In this document: piece after piece, positions 1 through 7,982 of the stretch
Numbering within the stretch: the stretch's first letter is position 1
Layout: each line of letters opens with the position of its first letter
Source: Cryobacterium sinapicolor
GTDB taxonomy: Bacteria > Actinomycetota > Actinomycetes > Actinomycetales > Microbacteriaceae
DNA length: 41,262 nt
Assembly: GCF_004403465.1 (NCBI RefSeq)
Contig: NZ_SOGQ01000028.1
Location: forward strand, 462-41,723
Direction: 5' to 3'
Made by a program: the position numbers and the translations under genes
The notes under the pieces: model-generated
Told to the model about the DNA's origin: nothing
Database searches by the model: none
What the model saw: the letters and a program-made list of their open reading frames with translations, nothing else

Positions 1-162
1 GCCCACCTGCCAACGCGCACACACCACAACCGAAGAAAGCCACCCCGCACGGGAGCCAACGGGAGCCATCCGCCGCTAACCAGTGGTGACTGTGCCCGTT
101 CGGACGCGAGTGTCCGGCACAACGGCCACTCTCGACCGGAACGGTCGCTCTCGCGGTCGGAA
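1..162. other. Intergenic end of window with imperfect hairpin
   Basis: No gene is visible here. The segment lies just past the 3' end of the minus-strand phosphatase gene. It holds a short direct repeat (cgggagcca at about 50 and 60) and an imperfect inverted repeat: about 97-113 pairs with 128-145, the right arm reading CACTCTCGACCGGAACGG. The same arm recurs in the hairpin at 24135-24186, so it belongs to a dispersed palindrome family. There is no T-tract, so a terminator role is only inferred. Confidence 0.5.
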
Positions 163-777
163 CTAGTTCGTGGTGGGGAGGAGGTCGGCGACGGGGACTG
201 GTTCGCCGTTGAGAATGTCGAGAGTCCAACCGGCCTCGTCGTGGACGATCACGTTGAGGGACGCGTTCCGGATCGTGTCGACGGGCTGATCGAGGGCCTG
301 CATGAGGGTGAGACGAATCAGAGTACCGTGACTCACGACGATGATGCGGGCACCCGGGTTCTCGTGCGCGAGTAGCTGCAGGGCCTCGACTCCGCGGTCG
401 GCCACACTGGCCTCCGTCTCAGCGCCGCGGAACCCGCCGATACCGGTGGGGCCGCCGGGCACGCGGAGCGCGTCCAACTCGGGGCCGGCGCCGAGACCCT
501 CGGCAGGACCGTAGTTGCGCTCGACGATCTCCGGGATGCGACCGGTGACGGTAAGACCGAGGCCCTCGGCGATCAGGTCGGCCGTCTCGGCTGCGCGGCT
601 GAGCGGCGAGGAGACGACGAAGTCCCACTCGTGCGCGGCCAGGTCACCGACGGCATCCGCTGCCTGTCCGCGACCGGTGTCATTAAGTGGGATGTCGGAG
701 TGACCCTGGATGCGCAGTGCGGCATTCCAGTCGGTCTGGCCGTGGCGGATAAGGGCGAAGGTAGTTGTGGAACTCAC
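163..777 (-). CDS. Histidine phosphatase family protein (phosphoglycerate mutase-like)
   Basis: This 204-residue protein belongs to the histidine phosphatase superfamily. The phospho-acceptor motif RHGQTDWN is at residues 11-18, the acid/base region ERNYGPAEG is near residues 86-94, and the second catalytic histidine is in SHGTLIRL (His150). Length and motifs fit the small cytosolic broad-specificity phosphatases often labelled phosphoglycerate mutase. The substrate cannot be read from the sequence. The start is GTG at 777, with a purine-rich GAGAG about nine bases upstream. It lies downstream of glpX on the same strand, but almost 300 bp of repeat-rich DNA separates them, so it probably has its own promoter. 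Confidence 0.9.
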   Translation of the reverse strand: MSSTTTFALIRHGQTDWNAALRIQGHSDIPLNDTGRGQAADAVGDLAAHEWDFVVSSPLSRAAETADLIAEGLGLTVTGRIPEIVERNYGPAEGLGAGPELDALRVPGGPTGIGGFRGAETEASVADRGVEALQLLAHENPGARIIVVSHGTLIRLTLMQALDQPVDTIRNASLNVIVHDEAGWTLDILNGEPVPVADLLPTTN

Positions 778-836
778 CGTTCTATTCTCTCTCGTGCCGA
801 AGGCGGGAGAGGAATCGGGTGCGGGGTGCCGGTTGT

Positions 837-864
837 GGGGTGCCGGGGTGCCGGGGTGCAGGGG
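837..864 (+). other. Perfect G4N4 quadruplex motif
   Basis: Four GGGG tracts are separated by exactly four bases each (TGCC, TGCC, TGCA), followed by more G-runs up to 895. This satisfies the standard intramolecular G-quadruplex pattern. It sits 60-87 bp upstream of the GTG start of the minus-strand phosphatase gene, with the G-rich strand as the template strand. An effect on that gene's transcription is plausible but inferred. Confidence 0.7.
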
Positions 865-907
865 TACCGGTTGTGGGGTGTGGGTTGGCTTGGGAGGCCC
901 CGGGGGG

Positions 908-1021
908 CTGGGTCGCCGGGTCTCGACAGGCTCGACCAGCGGGGGCTGGGTCGCCGGGTCTCGACAGGCTCGACCAGCGGGGGCTGGGTCGCCGGGTCTC
1001 GACAGGCTCGACCAGCGGGGG
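908..1021. repeat. 38-bp tandem repeat, three copies
   Basis: Three near-identical 38-bp units begin at 908, 946 and 984. Each holds the core GGTCTCGACAGGCTCGACC. The same core or close relatives recur elsewhere in this window: near 9985-10015 (reverse orientation), 15024-15060, 16637-16703, and twice at 36471-36553. It is therefore a dispersed intergenic repeat that has been amplified in tandem here. Confidence 0.9.
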
Positions 1022-1074
1022 CTCGACCACCGGGGGCGCGGCCCGCCGCGGGTCAGGGGCGCCGACCGAGCGGG

Positions 1075-1959
1075 TCAGGTGGCCGGGGCCGAGGCGAACA
1101 GCACGCGCTCGCTCGACACCAGGTCGGCGGCGGTGTAGATGAGGGTGAGGTCGAGGCCCGCACTGCGTGCGGCGCCGCGCTCGGCATCACTCTGCGGGGC
1201 CATTCGGCCGAGCATGACCCCGCCGAGGGCGCGGACGGCACAGGCCGCGATGACGCCCTCCGGAGTGCCGCCGATGCCCATCGACAGGTCGACCCCGGCA
1301 TCCGTCGACGCGGCGGCGATGGCCGTGGACACATCACCCTCGGCGATGCGGAGCACGCGCGCACCGGCGAACTCAAGTTCGCGGATCAGCGCGACGTGGC
1401 GTGGTTTGTCGAGCACGGCCACGGTCAGTGCGGTCTCGGGGACGCTACGTGCGGCCGCGAAGGCACGGAGATTGTGGGTGGCTGAGGCACGCAGGTCCAG
1501 AACGCCGTGACCGGCCGGGCCGGAGATGAGTTTCTCCATGTAGAAGACCCCGGCGGGATCGAACATCGTGCCTCGGGGGGAGAGGGCGATCACGCACACC
1601 GCGCCGGGCAGGCCCAGGGCCGCGAGGGTCGTGCCGTCGAGCGGGTCGACCGCGATGTCGCAGTCGGGCCCGTCACCACTGCCGAGCCGTTCGCCGTTGG
1701 CGAGCATGGGGGCGTGGTCCTTCTCGCCCTCACCGATCACGACGGTTCCGCGAAACGGGGCGGTCAGGAGCACGGCCCGCATGGCCGCGACGGCCGCCTG
1801 GTCGGCGGCGATTTTGTCGCCGCGGCCCACCCAGGGCAGCGTGGCGACTGCGGCCGCTTCGGTCGACGCGCGTACGGCGGCGACCAGCTCGGCCGGCCAG
1901 CCGTCGGCCCCTATCACGGTGGATTCGGGCCGGGGAACGAATGGACGGTGCTGCGGCAT
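1075..1959 (-). CDS. glpX: Class II fructose-1,6-bisphosphatase GlpX
   Basis: This enzyme hydrolyses fructose 1,6-bisphosphate to fructose 6-phosphate in gluconeogenesis, in the cytosol, using a divalent metal. The 294 residues carry the family landmarks: GEGEKD at 76-81, the metal-binding DPLDGT at 105-110, and GIGGTPEG at 228-235. It is a little shorter than the typical 320-340 residues, with the C-terminus ending soon after the last core segment. The ATG at 1959 has a good ribosome site (AGAGGTGG) just upstream. It is the usual FBPase of actinomycetes. Actinomycete glpX is often next to fumarase, but no fumarase is seen here, so this could be a paralogue. Confidence 0.93.
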   Translation of the reverse strand: MPQHRPFVPRPESTVIGADGWPAELVAAVRASTEAAAVATLPWVGRGDKIAADQAAVAAMRAVLLTAPFRGTVVIGEGEKDHAPMLANGERLGSGDGPDCDIAVDPLDGTTLAALGLPGAVCVIALSPRGTMFDPAGVFYMEKLISGPAGHGVLDLRASATHNLRAFAAARSVPETALTVAVLDKPRHVALIRELEFAGARVLRIAEGDVSTAIAAASTDAGVDLSMGIGGTPEGVIAACAVRALGGVMLGRMAPQSDAERGAARSAGLDLTLIYTAADLVSSERVLFASAPAT

Positions 1960-2072
1960 GGGCCACCTCTTGCTGGGACAGCGGTCTCGTGACCGGCAGC
2001 TGAAAGCCTACTCGTGAGGGCTGCGCGGCTGCGCGGCTGTGCGTGTCAACGTCGGGCTGTTCGGCTGCGCGG

Positions 2073-5000
2073 CTATGCGAGCAGTTCGCGGATGTCGGCG
2101 GCGGTCAGGGCGGTTCCGCGTGCCGCCGCAGTCGTCATCACGCTCTCGAACAGGCGAGCCTTCGTGGCCTTGAGGGCCATCACCTTCTCCTCGATCGTGT
2201 CCCGAGAGACCAGGCGGTAGACGAAGACGTTCTTCGTCTGGCCGATGCGGTGCATGCGGTCCACGGCCTGCGCCTCGGTGGCCGGGTTCCACCACGGGTC
2301 GAGCAGGATGGCGTAGTCGGCCTCGGTCAGGTTGAGGCCGAACCCGCCGGCCTTGAGGCTGATCAGGAACACCGAATCGTCGCCGGTCTTGAAGCCGTCG
2401 ATCACCTGTGCGCGGTCGCGGGTCTTGCCGTCGAGGTAGGAGTAGCTGATGCCGGCGGCATCGAGGCGCGCGCGGGCCTTGCCCAGGTACTGGGTGAACT
2501 GGCTGAAGATGAGGGTGCGGTGCCCGCCGGCGACGATGTCGTCGAGGAGCTCGAGGAGCACGTCGAGTTTGGTCGACGGAAGGTCGGCGTATTTCTCGTC
2601 GTAGAGGCTGGCATCGAGGCTGAGCTGGCGCAACATGGTGAGCGAGCGGAAGATCTCGAACCGGTTCGCGTTCATATCGTCGATCAGCCCGAGCACCTTC
2701 TGGCGCTCCCGTTGCAGGTGCGTGTCGTAGACCGCGCGGTGCTTCGGGTGCAGGGTCAGTTCGAGCACCTGCTCCTGTTTGGTGGGCAGGTCGCCGGCCA
2801 CCTGCTCCTTCGTGCGGCGCAGCATGAACGGGCGGATGCGGCGGCGCAGTTGGTCGAGCCGGTCTTCGGCGGCATCCCGCTCGATCGGCTTCTGGTAGTA
2901 ATCGCCGAAGCGGCCGGGGCTGGGAAACAGCCCCGGTGCCGTGATCGACAGCAGCGACCAGAACTCCATCAGGTTGTTTTCCAGCGGCGTGCCCGTGATC
3001 GCGAGCTTGAACGGGGCGTCCAGGCGGCGGGCGCACTGGTGGGCGCGGGACTTGCGGTTCTTCACGAACTGGGCCTCGTCGAGCAGAAGGCCCGACCAGG
3101 CCAGGGCTTCGTAGTCGCCGAAGTCCAACCGGAACAGTGTGTACGAGGTGAGCACGACATCCGCGTCGGCGTGCAGCGAGGCCAGGGTGGTGCTGCGCTT
3201 GCCGGCGGTCTCGGTGATCGCGGCCACCCGCAGGCCGGGCGCGAACCGGGTGCACTCGGCGGCCCAGTTGGAGACGACGCTGGTCGGAGCCACAACCAGG
3301 AACGGCGCGCTCACCCCCGGCTGTTCCCGCACCCGTTCCATCAGGGCGATGGCCTGCAGGGTCTTGCCGAGGCCCATGTCGTCTGCGAGGATGCCGCCCA
3401 GCTGGTGGTCGTAGAGAAAACTCAGCCACTCGAAACCGGCCTGCTGGTAGCCGCGCAGGGTGGCGTCGACCCCCGCTGGCAGCGTCTGCTCCGGGATCTG
3501 GGCGACGTCGGTGAGCCCCGACACGGTGTCGCGCCACGCGGCCGCCTGGCCGGCGACAACCCCGAGGGCCTGCAGCTCTTCCCAGAGGTCGGCTTGGAAC
3601 GGGCTGATCCCCAGGGACTCTGCTCCGGCGTCCTGCAGTCCGCGCGCCTCCTCGATCAGCCGGCGGAGCGTGTGCAGTTCGGGGCGGTCGAGGCTGAAAT
3701 ACGTGCCGCTGGGCAGGATCATCAGTTGCTGCCCGGTCGCCAGGGCCCGGAACAAGCTGTCGAACGGGATTTCCTCGCCGTCGATGCTGACCGACACCTG
3801 CAGGTCGAACCAGTCCCGGTTGCCGGGGCGTTCGGTGGTGCCCACGGTGATCACCGGCGCCTCGTCGGCACGGCGGTACTCCGGCGCGTCCCCGGCGACC
3901 AGGACGGTGACGTGATCGGCCGCCCCCAGGGTTGGCGCCACCGTGTCGAGGAAGCCGAGCATGGCGGTGCCGGACAGGGTGGCCCGCTCGATCAGGACCG
4001 GCCGGCCGGTCTGCTGACCGACCAGCGTCGGCACGGAGGCGAGCAACGGGTGCACCCCATGCAGGATCTGCCCCTCGCGGGTGCCGTCGCGAAACCTGCT
4101 GTCGCCGGGCGCCGGGCGGAGCGGCTGGTGGTATTCCGGGTAGTGCCACTCCCAGTGCAGGGCGATGCGGGCATCCGTCTGGTGCGTGATGGTCAGGGCC
4201 AGCACCGGCTGCGGGGTCTCCGGCAGGGCGAACGAGTCGTCCCGGCTGGTCACGGCGATGCGGTGGCGGAGGAACGGGTAGAACTCGGTCAGGAAGTCGG
4301 CCTCGTCGGCCCCGGGCACGGCGATGCTGTCTGAGGCGGCCATGGCGCGCAGTTCCCGGCTGATCTCGCCCGAGAGCGGGGCGAGCGTGATCTGAGGGGC
4401 GCCGCCGAGCGGGTCGGCCCAGGTGTAGACGCCGTGGGCCGGGTTGCCGATGAACCCGAAGGTGCCACGCTTCTGCGGTTCGTCGCCCAGCAGCAGGGTG
4501 GGGTGCAGTGTGAGGCCGTCGGAGGCGCGACGGATGTCCAGCTCCAGGCCCGCAGGAACGGGTGAGATGAGTACCGAATCCTGCTCCTCCGTGGCGGAGA
4601 CCAGGGGAAGTCCGGTGTTCGCCGCGTCGGCGAGTAGGTCCCAGAGCGACCGGTCGGGGAACGCATCGATGGGGATCCACTGTGCCGCCGTCGCGTAGTA
4701 CGGCCGCGCCGCGAACTGCAGGGCGTAGATCGCCGAGAGCACCCTCAGCTGGCTGCGGTCGAGGGAGCCGTCGGTGGTCAGGTTCTCCCAGGTGACGCTG
4801 CCCCGGATCCACTTGCCTTGCTTGCCCATCACCACGGGCCGGGCCGCGAGCCGCCGGAGCCCCGGCTGGCCGGCGAAACGGCTGGATTCCGGAGCGAGGA
4901 GCTGGAACTGGAGTGCGAGCCGGGTCTTACTGCCTGCCGCCGCCGAATCCGGACGCGCCAGCGGGGCCAGCGCGCTGCGCCACGCGGCCCGTGCGGGGAA

Positions 5001-5393
5001 CACGGCCGGGGCGGAACCGGGCTCGCGGCCCAGGAGAGTGTCGTGGGTGTCTGAGTCACCCGGAACCCGGCCGAGGCTGCCCCTCACGGCACCGCCCTGG
5101 CTGTCGATCAGCAGCGCGGCGACATGCTTGCAGTTTCGCTTCATCGGGCAGGTGCAGACGCCGGATGCCCGCACCGTTGCGCCGGTGGAATCAAGGGTGA
5201 ACGAGACGGTCACCGAATAGGGCGTGCGGTGCGAACCGCGCACAGAGCCGAAGAGCTGGGTGCCCGAACCGAACCAGGTCTCAACCTCGACGTGGCCGTT
5301 GCGGGCGTAGCGTTCGCCGCGCGAGAAGGCCTGGCTGCCCACAAGGAGCGCGATGTCGTGGGAGCTGAGCGTGTGGGCCATGGCGGGACCCAT
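2073..5393 (-). CDS. SWIM zinc finger / SNF2-family DNA helicase
   Basis: This 1106-residue helicase-like ATPase probably remodels protein-DNA complexes; its exact role is unknown. An N-terminal SWIM zinc finger has the pattern CxC-x5-CxH (Cys80, Cys82, Cys88, His90). A long middle region follows. The SNF2 core starts near residue 640: Walker A DDMGLGKT near residue 672, the DEAQ box near 772, and motif VI-like DRMHRIGQ near 1050. Length and domain order match the common actinobacterial SNF2 proteins, and nothing is truncated. The ATG at 5393 is taken as start; a second Met at residue 5 is also possible. It stands alone, with tandem repeats between it and the permease gene. Confidence 0.93.
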   Translation of the reverse strand: MGPAMAHTLSSHDIALLVGSQAFSRGERYARNGHVEVETWFGSGTQLFGSVRGSHRTPYSVTVSFTLDSTGATVRASGVCTCPMKRNCKHVAALLIDSQGGAVRGSLGRVPGDSDTHDTLLGREPGSAPAVFPARAAWRSALAPLARPDSAAAGSKTRLALQFQLLAPESSRFAGQPGLRRLAARPVVMGKQGKWIRGSVTWENLTTDGSLDRSQLRVLSAIYALQFAARPYYATAAQWIPIDAFPDRSLWDLLADAANTGLPLVSATEEQDSVLISPVPAGLELDIRRASDGLTLHPTLLLGDEPQKRGTFGFIGNPAHGVYTWADPLGGAPQITLAPLSGEISRELRAMAASDSIAVPGADEADFLTEFYPFLRHRIAVTSRDDSFALPETPQPVLALTITHQTDARIALHWEWHYPEYHQPLRPAPGDSRFRDGTREGQILHGVHPLLASVPTLVGQQTGRPVLIERATLSGTAMLGFLDTVAPTLGAADHVTVLVAGDAPEYRRADEAPVITVGTTERPGNRDWFDLQVSVSIDGEEIPFDSLFRALATGQQLMILPSGTYFSLDRPELHTLRRLIEEARGLQDAGAESLGISPFQADLWEELQALGVVAGQAAAWRDTVSGLTDVAQIPEQTLPAGVDATLRGYQQAGFEWLSFLYDHQLGGILADDMGLGKTLQAIALMERVREQPGVSAPFLVVAPTSVVSNWAAECTRFAPGLRVAAITETAGKRSTTLASLHADADVVLTSYTLFRLDFGDYEALAWSGLLLDEAQFVKNRKSRAHQCARRLDAPFKLAITGTPLENNLMEFWSLLSITAPGLFPSPGRFGDYYQKPIERDAAEDRLDQLRRRIRPFMLRRTKEQVAGDLPTKQEQVLELTLHPKHRAVYDTHLQRERQKVLGLIDDMNANRFEIFRSLTMLRQLSLDASLYDEKYADLPSTKLDVLLELLDDIVAGGHRTLIFSQFTQYLGKARARLDAAGISYSYLDGKTRDRAQVIDGFKTGDDSVFLISLKAGGFGLNLTEADYAILLDPWWNPATEAQAVDRMHRIGQTKNVFVYRLVSRDTIEEKVMALKATKARLFESVMTTAAARGTALTAADIRELLA

Positions 5394-5404
5394 TCTTCCA
5401 TGTG

Positions 5405-5477
5405 CCCTGGCCGAGCCGCGCCCTGGCCGAGCCGTGCCCGGCCGGGGCAGGCCCGGCCGGGGCAGGCCCGGCCGGTT
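5405..5477. repeat. Compound 16-bp and 15-bp tandem repeats
   Basis: Two copies of a 16-bp unit (CCCTGGCCGAGCCGCG, then the same with TG at the end) at 5405-5436 are followed by two full and one partial copy of a 15-bp unit (CCCGGCCGGGGCAGG) at 5437-5477. The block fills the gap between the permease stop and the helicase start. The CCCGGCCGGG cores are themselves self-complementary and could fold downstream of one gene or before the other. Confidence 0.8.
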
Positions 5478-5488
5478 ACGGCAGGGGG

Positions 5489-7042
5489 CTACTCCACGTG
5501 CCCGTGTTCCTTCGAGGATCCCGTTGTCAGCGTTTTCCCCTGGAAGAAGTCCGGGTTGACCCTGTGCTGGATGAGCATCAGCACGATGCCACCGATGAAG
5601 AGCACCATAGCGAGGATGAAGACGAGTCCGACACCGCCGATGTTCGACCCGCTGCCGTAGTCGGGGTTCATGCTGTCGTACAGCGTGGTGGCGAAGATGA
5701 CCAGCAGGATGACACCGCCGATCAGCGGTGCCAGGAGCTTGAGCAGGATGGCCCGGGGGCCGTGCAGCGAGTCACGGAAGTACCAGACGCAGGCGAACGC
5801 GGTGACCCCGTAGTAGAAGCAGATCATCATGCCCAGAGTGAGGATGGTGTCGGTGAGCACATCCGTGCTGAGCACGCGCATGATCGCGTAGAAGCCCCAG
5901 GCCACGGCGCCCGCCATCACGGTGGCGAAGGCCGGGGACTTGTAGCGCGGGCTGATCGAGGCGAACCGTTTCGGGAACGCCTTGTAGTGGCCCATCGAGA
6001 GCATGGTGCGCGCCGGCCCGACGAAGGTCGACTGGAGCGACGCGGCCGAACTCGACAACACGGCCAGCGACATCAGGATGGCGAAGGGGCCCATTACCGG
6101 TCCGGCCAGGGGGGCGAATACATTGCCCTGGATCTCCTCATTGCCGAGGCCGAATTCGCCGGCACCGACGCCGGAGAACATCAGGGTGGCGACCGCCACG
6201 AGGATGTACAGCGCGAAGATGATGCCGATGGTCAGCGTCGCCGCGCGCCCGGGGGTGGTCTTCGGGTTCCTGGTCTCCTCGTTCATGGTCAGGGTGACGT
6301 CCCAACCCCAGAAGATGAAGATCGAGAGCGAGACCCCGGCTGCGAAGGCCGAGAACGAGGGGGCGAGGAACGGGTTGAACCAGTCGGCACTGAATGCCAG
6401 CGCGTCGAAGGCGGTGCCTTCGGCGACCTGGGTCAGGGCGGCGACGCTGAACCAGACCAGCACGACCAGCTGGAAGGCGACGAGCACGTACTGCACGGCC
6501 TTGGTGGTCTCCATGCCGCGGTAGGAGACGTAGGCGGCCGCCACCATGAACACCAGACAGGTGAGCACGTTGATCACCGCGTTGTTGGTCAGGTCGGCGA
6601 GGCCAGGGTTGCCGAACAGCTGCGCGAGCATCAGATAGAAGAAGTCGACGGCGACTCCGGCCAGGTTGGAGAGCACGACCACGGTCGCGACGATCAGACC
6701 CCAGCCGCCCATCCAGCCCAGCCACGGCCCGAAGGCGCGGGTGGCCCAGGTGAAGGACGTGCCGGCATCCGGCATGGCGTTGTTGAGTTCGCGATAGCCG
6801 AGCGCCACCAGCAGCATGGGGATGAACCCCACCAGGAAGATGCCGGGCATCTGGGCGCCGACGGCCGCGACGGTCGGGCCGAGGGAGGCCGTCAGGGTGT
6901 ACGCCGGCGCGATGCTCGAGATGCCGATGACCGTGGCGCCGAGCAGCCCGATCGAGCCGGCGCTGAGGCCCTTTTCGGACAGGCCGCCGGTGAGGGTGGT
7001 GGTGCCGGGCGTGGAGCCCGAGGAGGGAGATTGGCTAGTCAT
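5489..7042 (-). CDS. APC-family amino acid/amine permease
   Basis: This 517-residue integral membrane protein of the amino acid-polyamine-organocation superfamily has about 12 hydrophobic segments. The first (residues about 30-60) contains the glycine-rich GATVIGISSIAPAYT stretch typical of the unwound first helix. It should import an amino acid or amine by cation symport. Context suggests the substrate: it is the last gene of a same-strand group with a universal stress protein, a copper primary amine oxidase and an aldehyde dehydrogenase, so an amine such as putrescine or an aromatic monoamine is likely. The ATG at 7042 follows an AGGACAG purine stretch and lies 16 bp after the stress-protein stop, consistent with one operon. 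Confidence 0.9.
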   Translation of the reverse strand: MTSQSPSSGSTPGTTTLTGGLSEKGLSAGSIGLLGATVIGISSIAPAYTLTASLGPTVAAVGAQMPGIFLVGFIPMLLVALGYRELNNAMPDAGTSFTWATRAFGPWLGWMGGWGLIVATVVVLSNLAGVAVDFFYLMLAQLFGNPGLADLTNNAVINVLTCLVFMVAAAYVSYRGMETTKAVQYVLVAFQLVVLVWFSVAALTQVAEGTAFDALAFSADWFNPFLAPSFSAFAAGVSLSIFIFWGWDVTLTMNEETRNPKTTPGRAATLTIGIIFALYILVAVATLMFSGVGAGEFGLGNEEIQGNVFAPLAGPVMGPFAILMSLAVLSSSAASLQSTFVGPARTMLSMGHYKAFPKRFASISPRYKSPAFATVMAGAVAWGFYAIMRVLSTDVLTDTILTLGMMICFYYGVTAFACVWYFRDSLHGPRAILLKLLAPLIGGVILLVIFATTLYDSMNPDYGSGSNIGGVGLVFILAMVLFIGGIVLMLIQHRVNPDFFQGKTLTTGSSKEHGHVE

Positions 7043-7058
7043 AGGACTGTCCTTTCGG

Positions 7059-7946
7059 TCAGTGCGGCTTACGGGCGTCAGTGCCGGTGGGAACCACGAT
7101 GAGGGGAACGGGGAGCGCGTGCAGCATGCGGTGAGCGGTGATGCCGAGGAAGATCGTGGTCGGCTGGGCCAGCCGGCTGGACCCGACGAAGGCGATTTCG
7201 GACTGCTGCCAGTCGAGGGCCTCGACGGCGGTCTCGACGCTGTGACCGGACCCGACCTCGGTGGTGATGGTGCCGCTCGCCTTCGACCGGCTCTGGAAGT
7301 ACTCCAGCACGCCGGCGAGGTGGGCCTGGCTCTCGGTGACCTCGACCGGGTGTCGACGACCGGCGTCGACCTCCACGAGCGTGACGAAGCGCAGGTCGAC
7401 GGTGAGGTCCTCCGAGAAGGCCACCAGCGAGTCGAGCAGCGCCTTCCAGCCCGGCCGGGTGCCGATGGCGCAGGTGATCCGGGTCAGCTGCGCGGGAGCC
7501 TGGTAGCCGCGGGGAGCGAGCGCGACGGGCACCGGTGAGGCGTGCAGGAGCGCGCTGGCGACACTGCCGATCGTGAATCGGTTCATCAGGCCGCGGCGCG
7601 AGGCCCCGACGACGATGCGGTCCGAGTCGAACGTGCGGGCGGCCTGGAGCAGTCCCTCCGTGGTGGAGTCGGCGTAGAGCAGATGCGTGGTGGCGACCAC
7701 GTCATCGGGAACCAGGGCCCGGCCCTGTTCGAGCCATTCGAGGGCCTGCGCCTCGAGCAGCGCCTGGTAGTCGGGGGAGGACACGGCGCCGACCCGGGCC
7801 GGGACGGTGGACGAATGATGCGGAAGCACAAGGCACAGACGCAGCTCGGAGCGGGTCAGGCGCGCCAGCGCGACACCCAGCTCGACGGTGTCATTGCCCC
7901 GTTCGGTCGCTTCGTAGGCGACGACGTAGTTGGCTACTCGGGTCAC
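7059..7946 (-). CDS. Tandem universal stress protein (UspA family)
   Basis: This protein of about 295 residues has two Usp folds. The first ends with the nucleotide-binding glycine pattern in VVGASRRGLMNRFTIGS, followed by a small Ser/Ala segment. The second (from about residue 150) ends with FVGSSRL...FLG, in which the ATP-loop is degraded. Such proteins bind ATP and modulate stress or transport. Position between the amine permease and the amine oxidase suggests a role in regulating this pathway, as inference. I choose GTG at 7946 over the ATG at 7982 because GAGGGAG lies nine bases upstream and family members start at this point. Confidence 0.88.
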   Translation of the reverse strand: MTRVANYVVAYEATERGNDTVELGVALARLTRSELRLCLVLPHHSSTVPARVGAVSSPDYQALLEAQALEWLEQGRALVPDDVVATTHLLYADSTTEGLLQAARTFDSDRIVVGASRRGLMNRFTIGSVASALLHASPVPVALAPRGYQAPAQLTRITCAIGTRPGWKALLDSLVAFSEDLTVDLRFVTLVEVDAGRRHPVEVTESQAHLAGVLEYFQSRSKASGTITTEVGSGHSVETAVEALDWQQSEIAFVGSSRLAQPTTIFLGITAHRMLHALPVPLIVVPTGTDARKPH

Positions 7947-7982
7947 GCTGGTTTCTCCCTCGGTTCGCGACGGGTGTCGCAC

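Larger units (their letters stand above)
778..1074. other. Repeat-rich intergenic spacer
   Basis: This spacer of almost 300 bp lies between glpX and the phosphatase gene. It has no convincing gene. It contains a G-quadruplex motif (837-864), further GGGGTG runs to about 895, and three copies of a 38-bp tandem repeat (908-1021). Open frames crossing it are low-complexity Gly/Arg/Pro translations of the repeats. The promoter of the phosphatase gene must lie here, but I cannot pick out its boxes. Confidence 0.6.

Noticed and set aside
908..1021. Possible CRISPR array
   Set aside because: The 38-bp units are directly adjacent with no unique spacers, there are only three, and no cas genes are nearby.
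778..1485. Open frames across the spacer and into glpX on the plus strand
   Set aside because: They are low-complexity translations of tandem repeats and antisense of glpX.
163..1959. Phosphatase and glpX as one operon
   Set aside because: The spacer of almost 300 bp with a quadruplex motif and tandem repeats makes a shared transcript doubtful.
2008..4812. Very long open frame inside the SNF2 gene, same strand, another frame (also a long one on the opposite strand at 2043-4334)
   Set aside because: The translation is Arg/Pro/Gly-rich with no domain, as expected for a shadow frame of a high-GC gene; the SNF2 motifs are all in the other frame.
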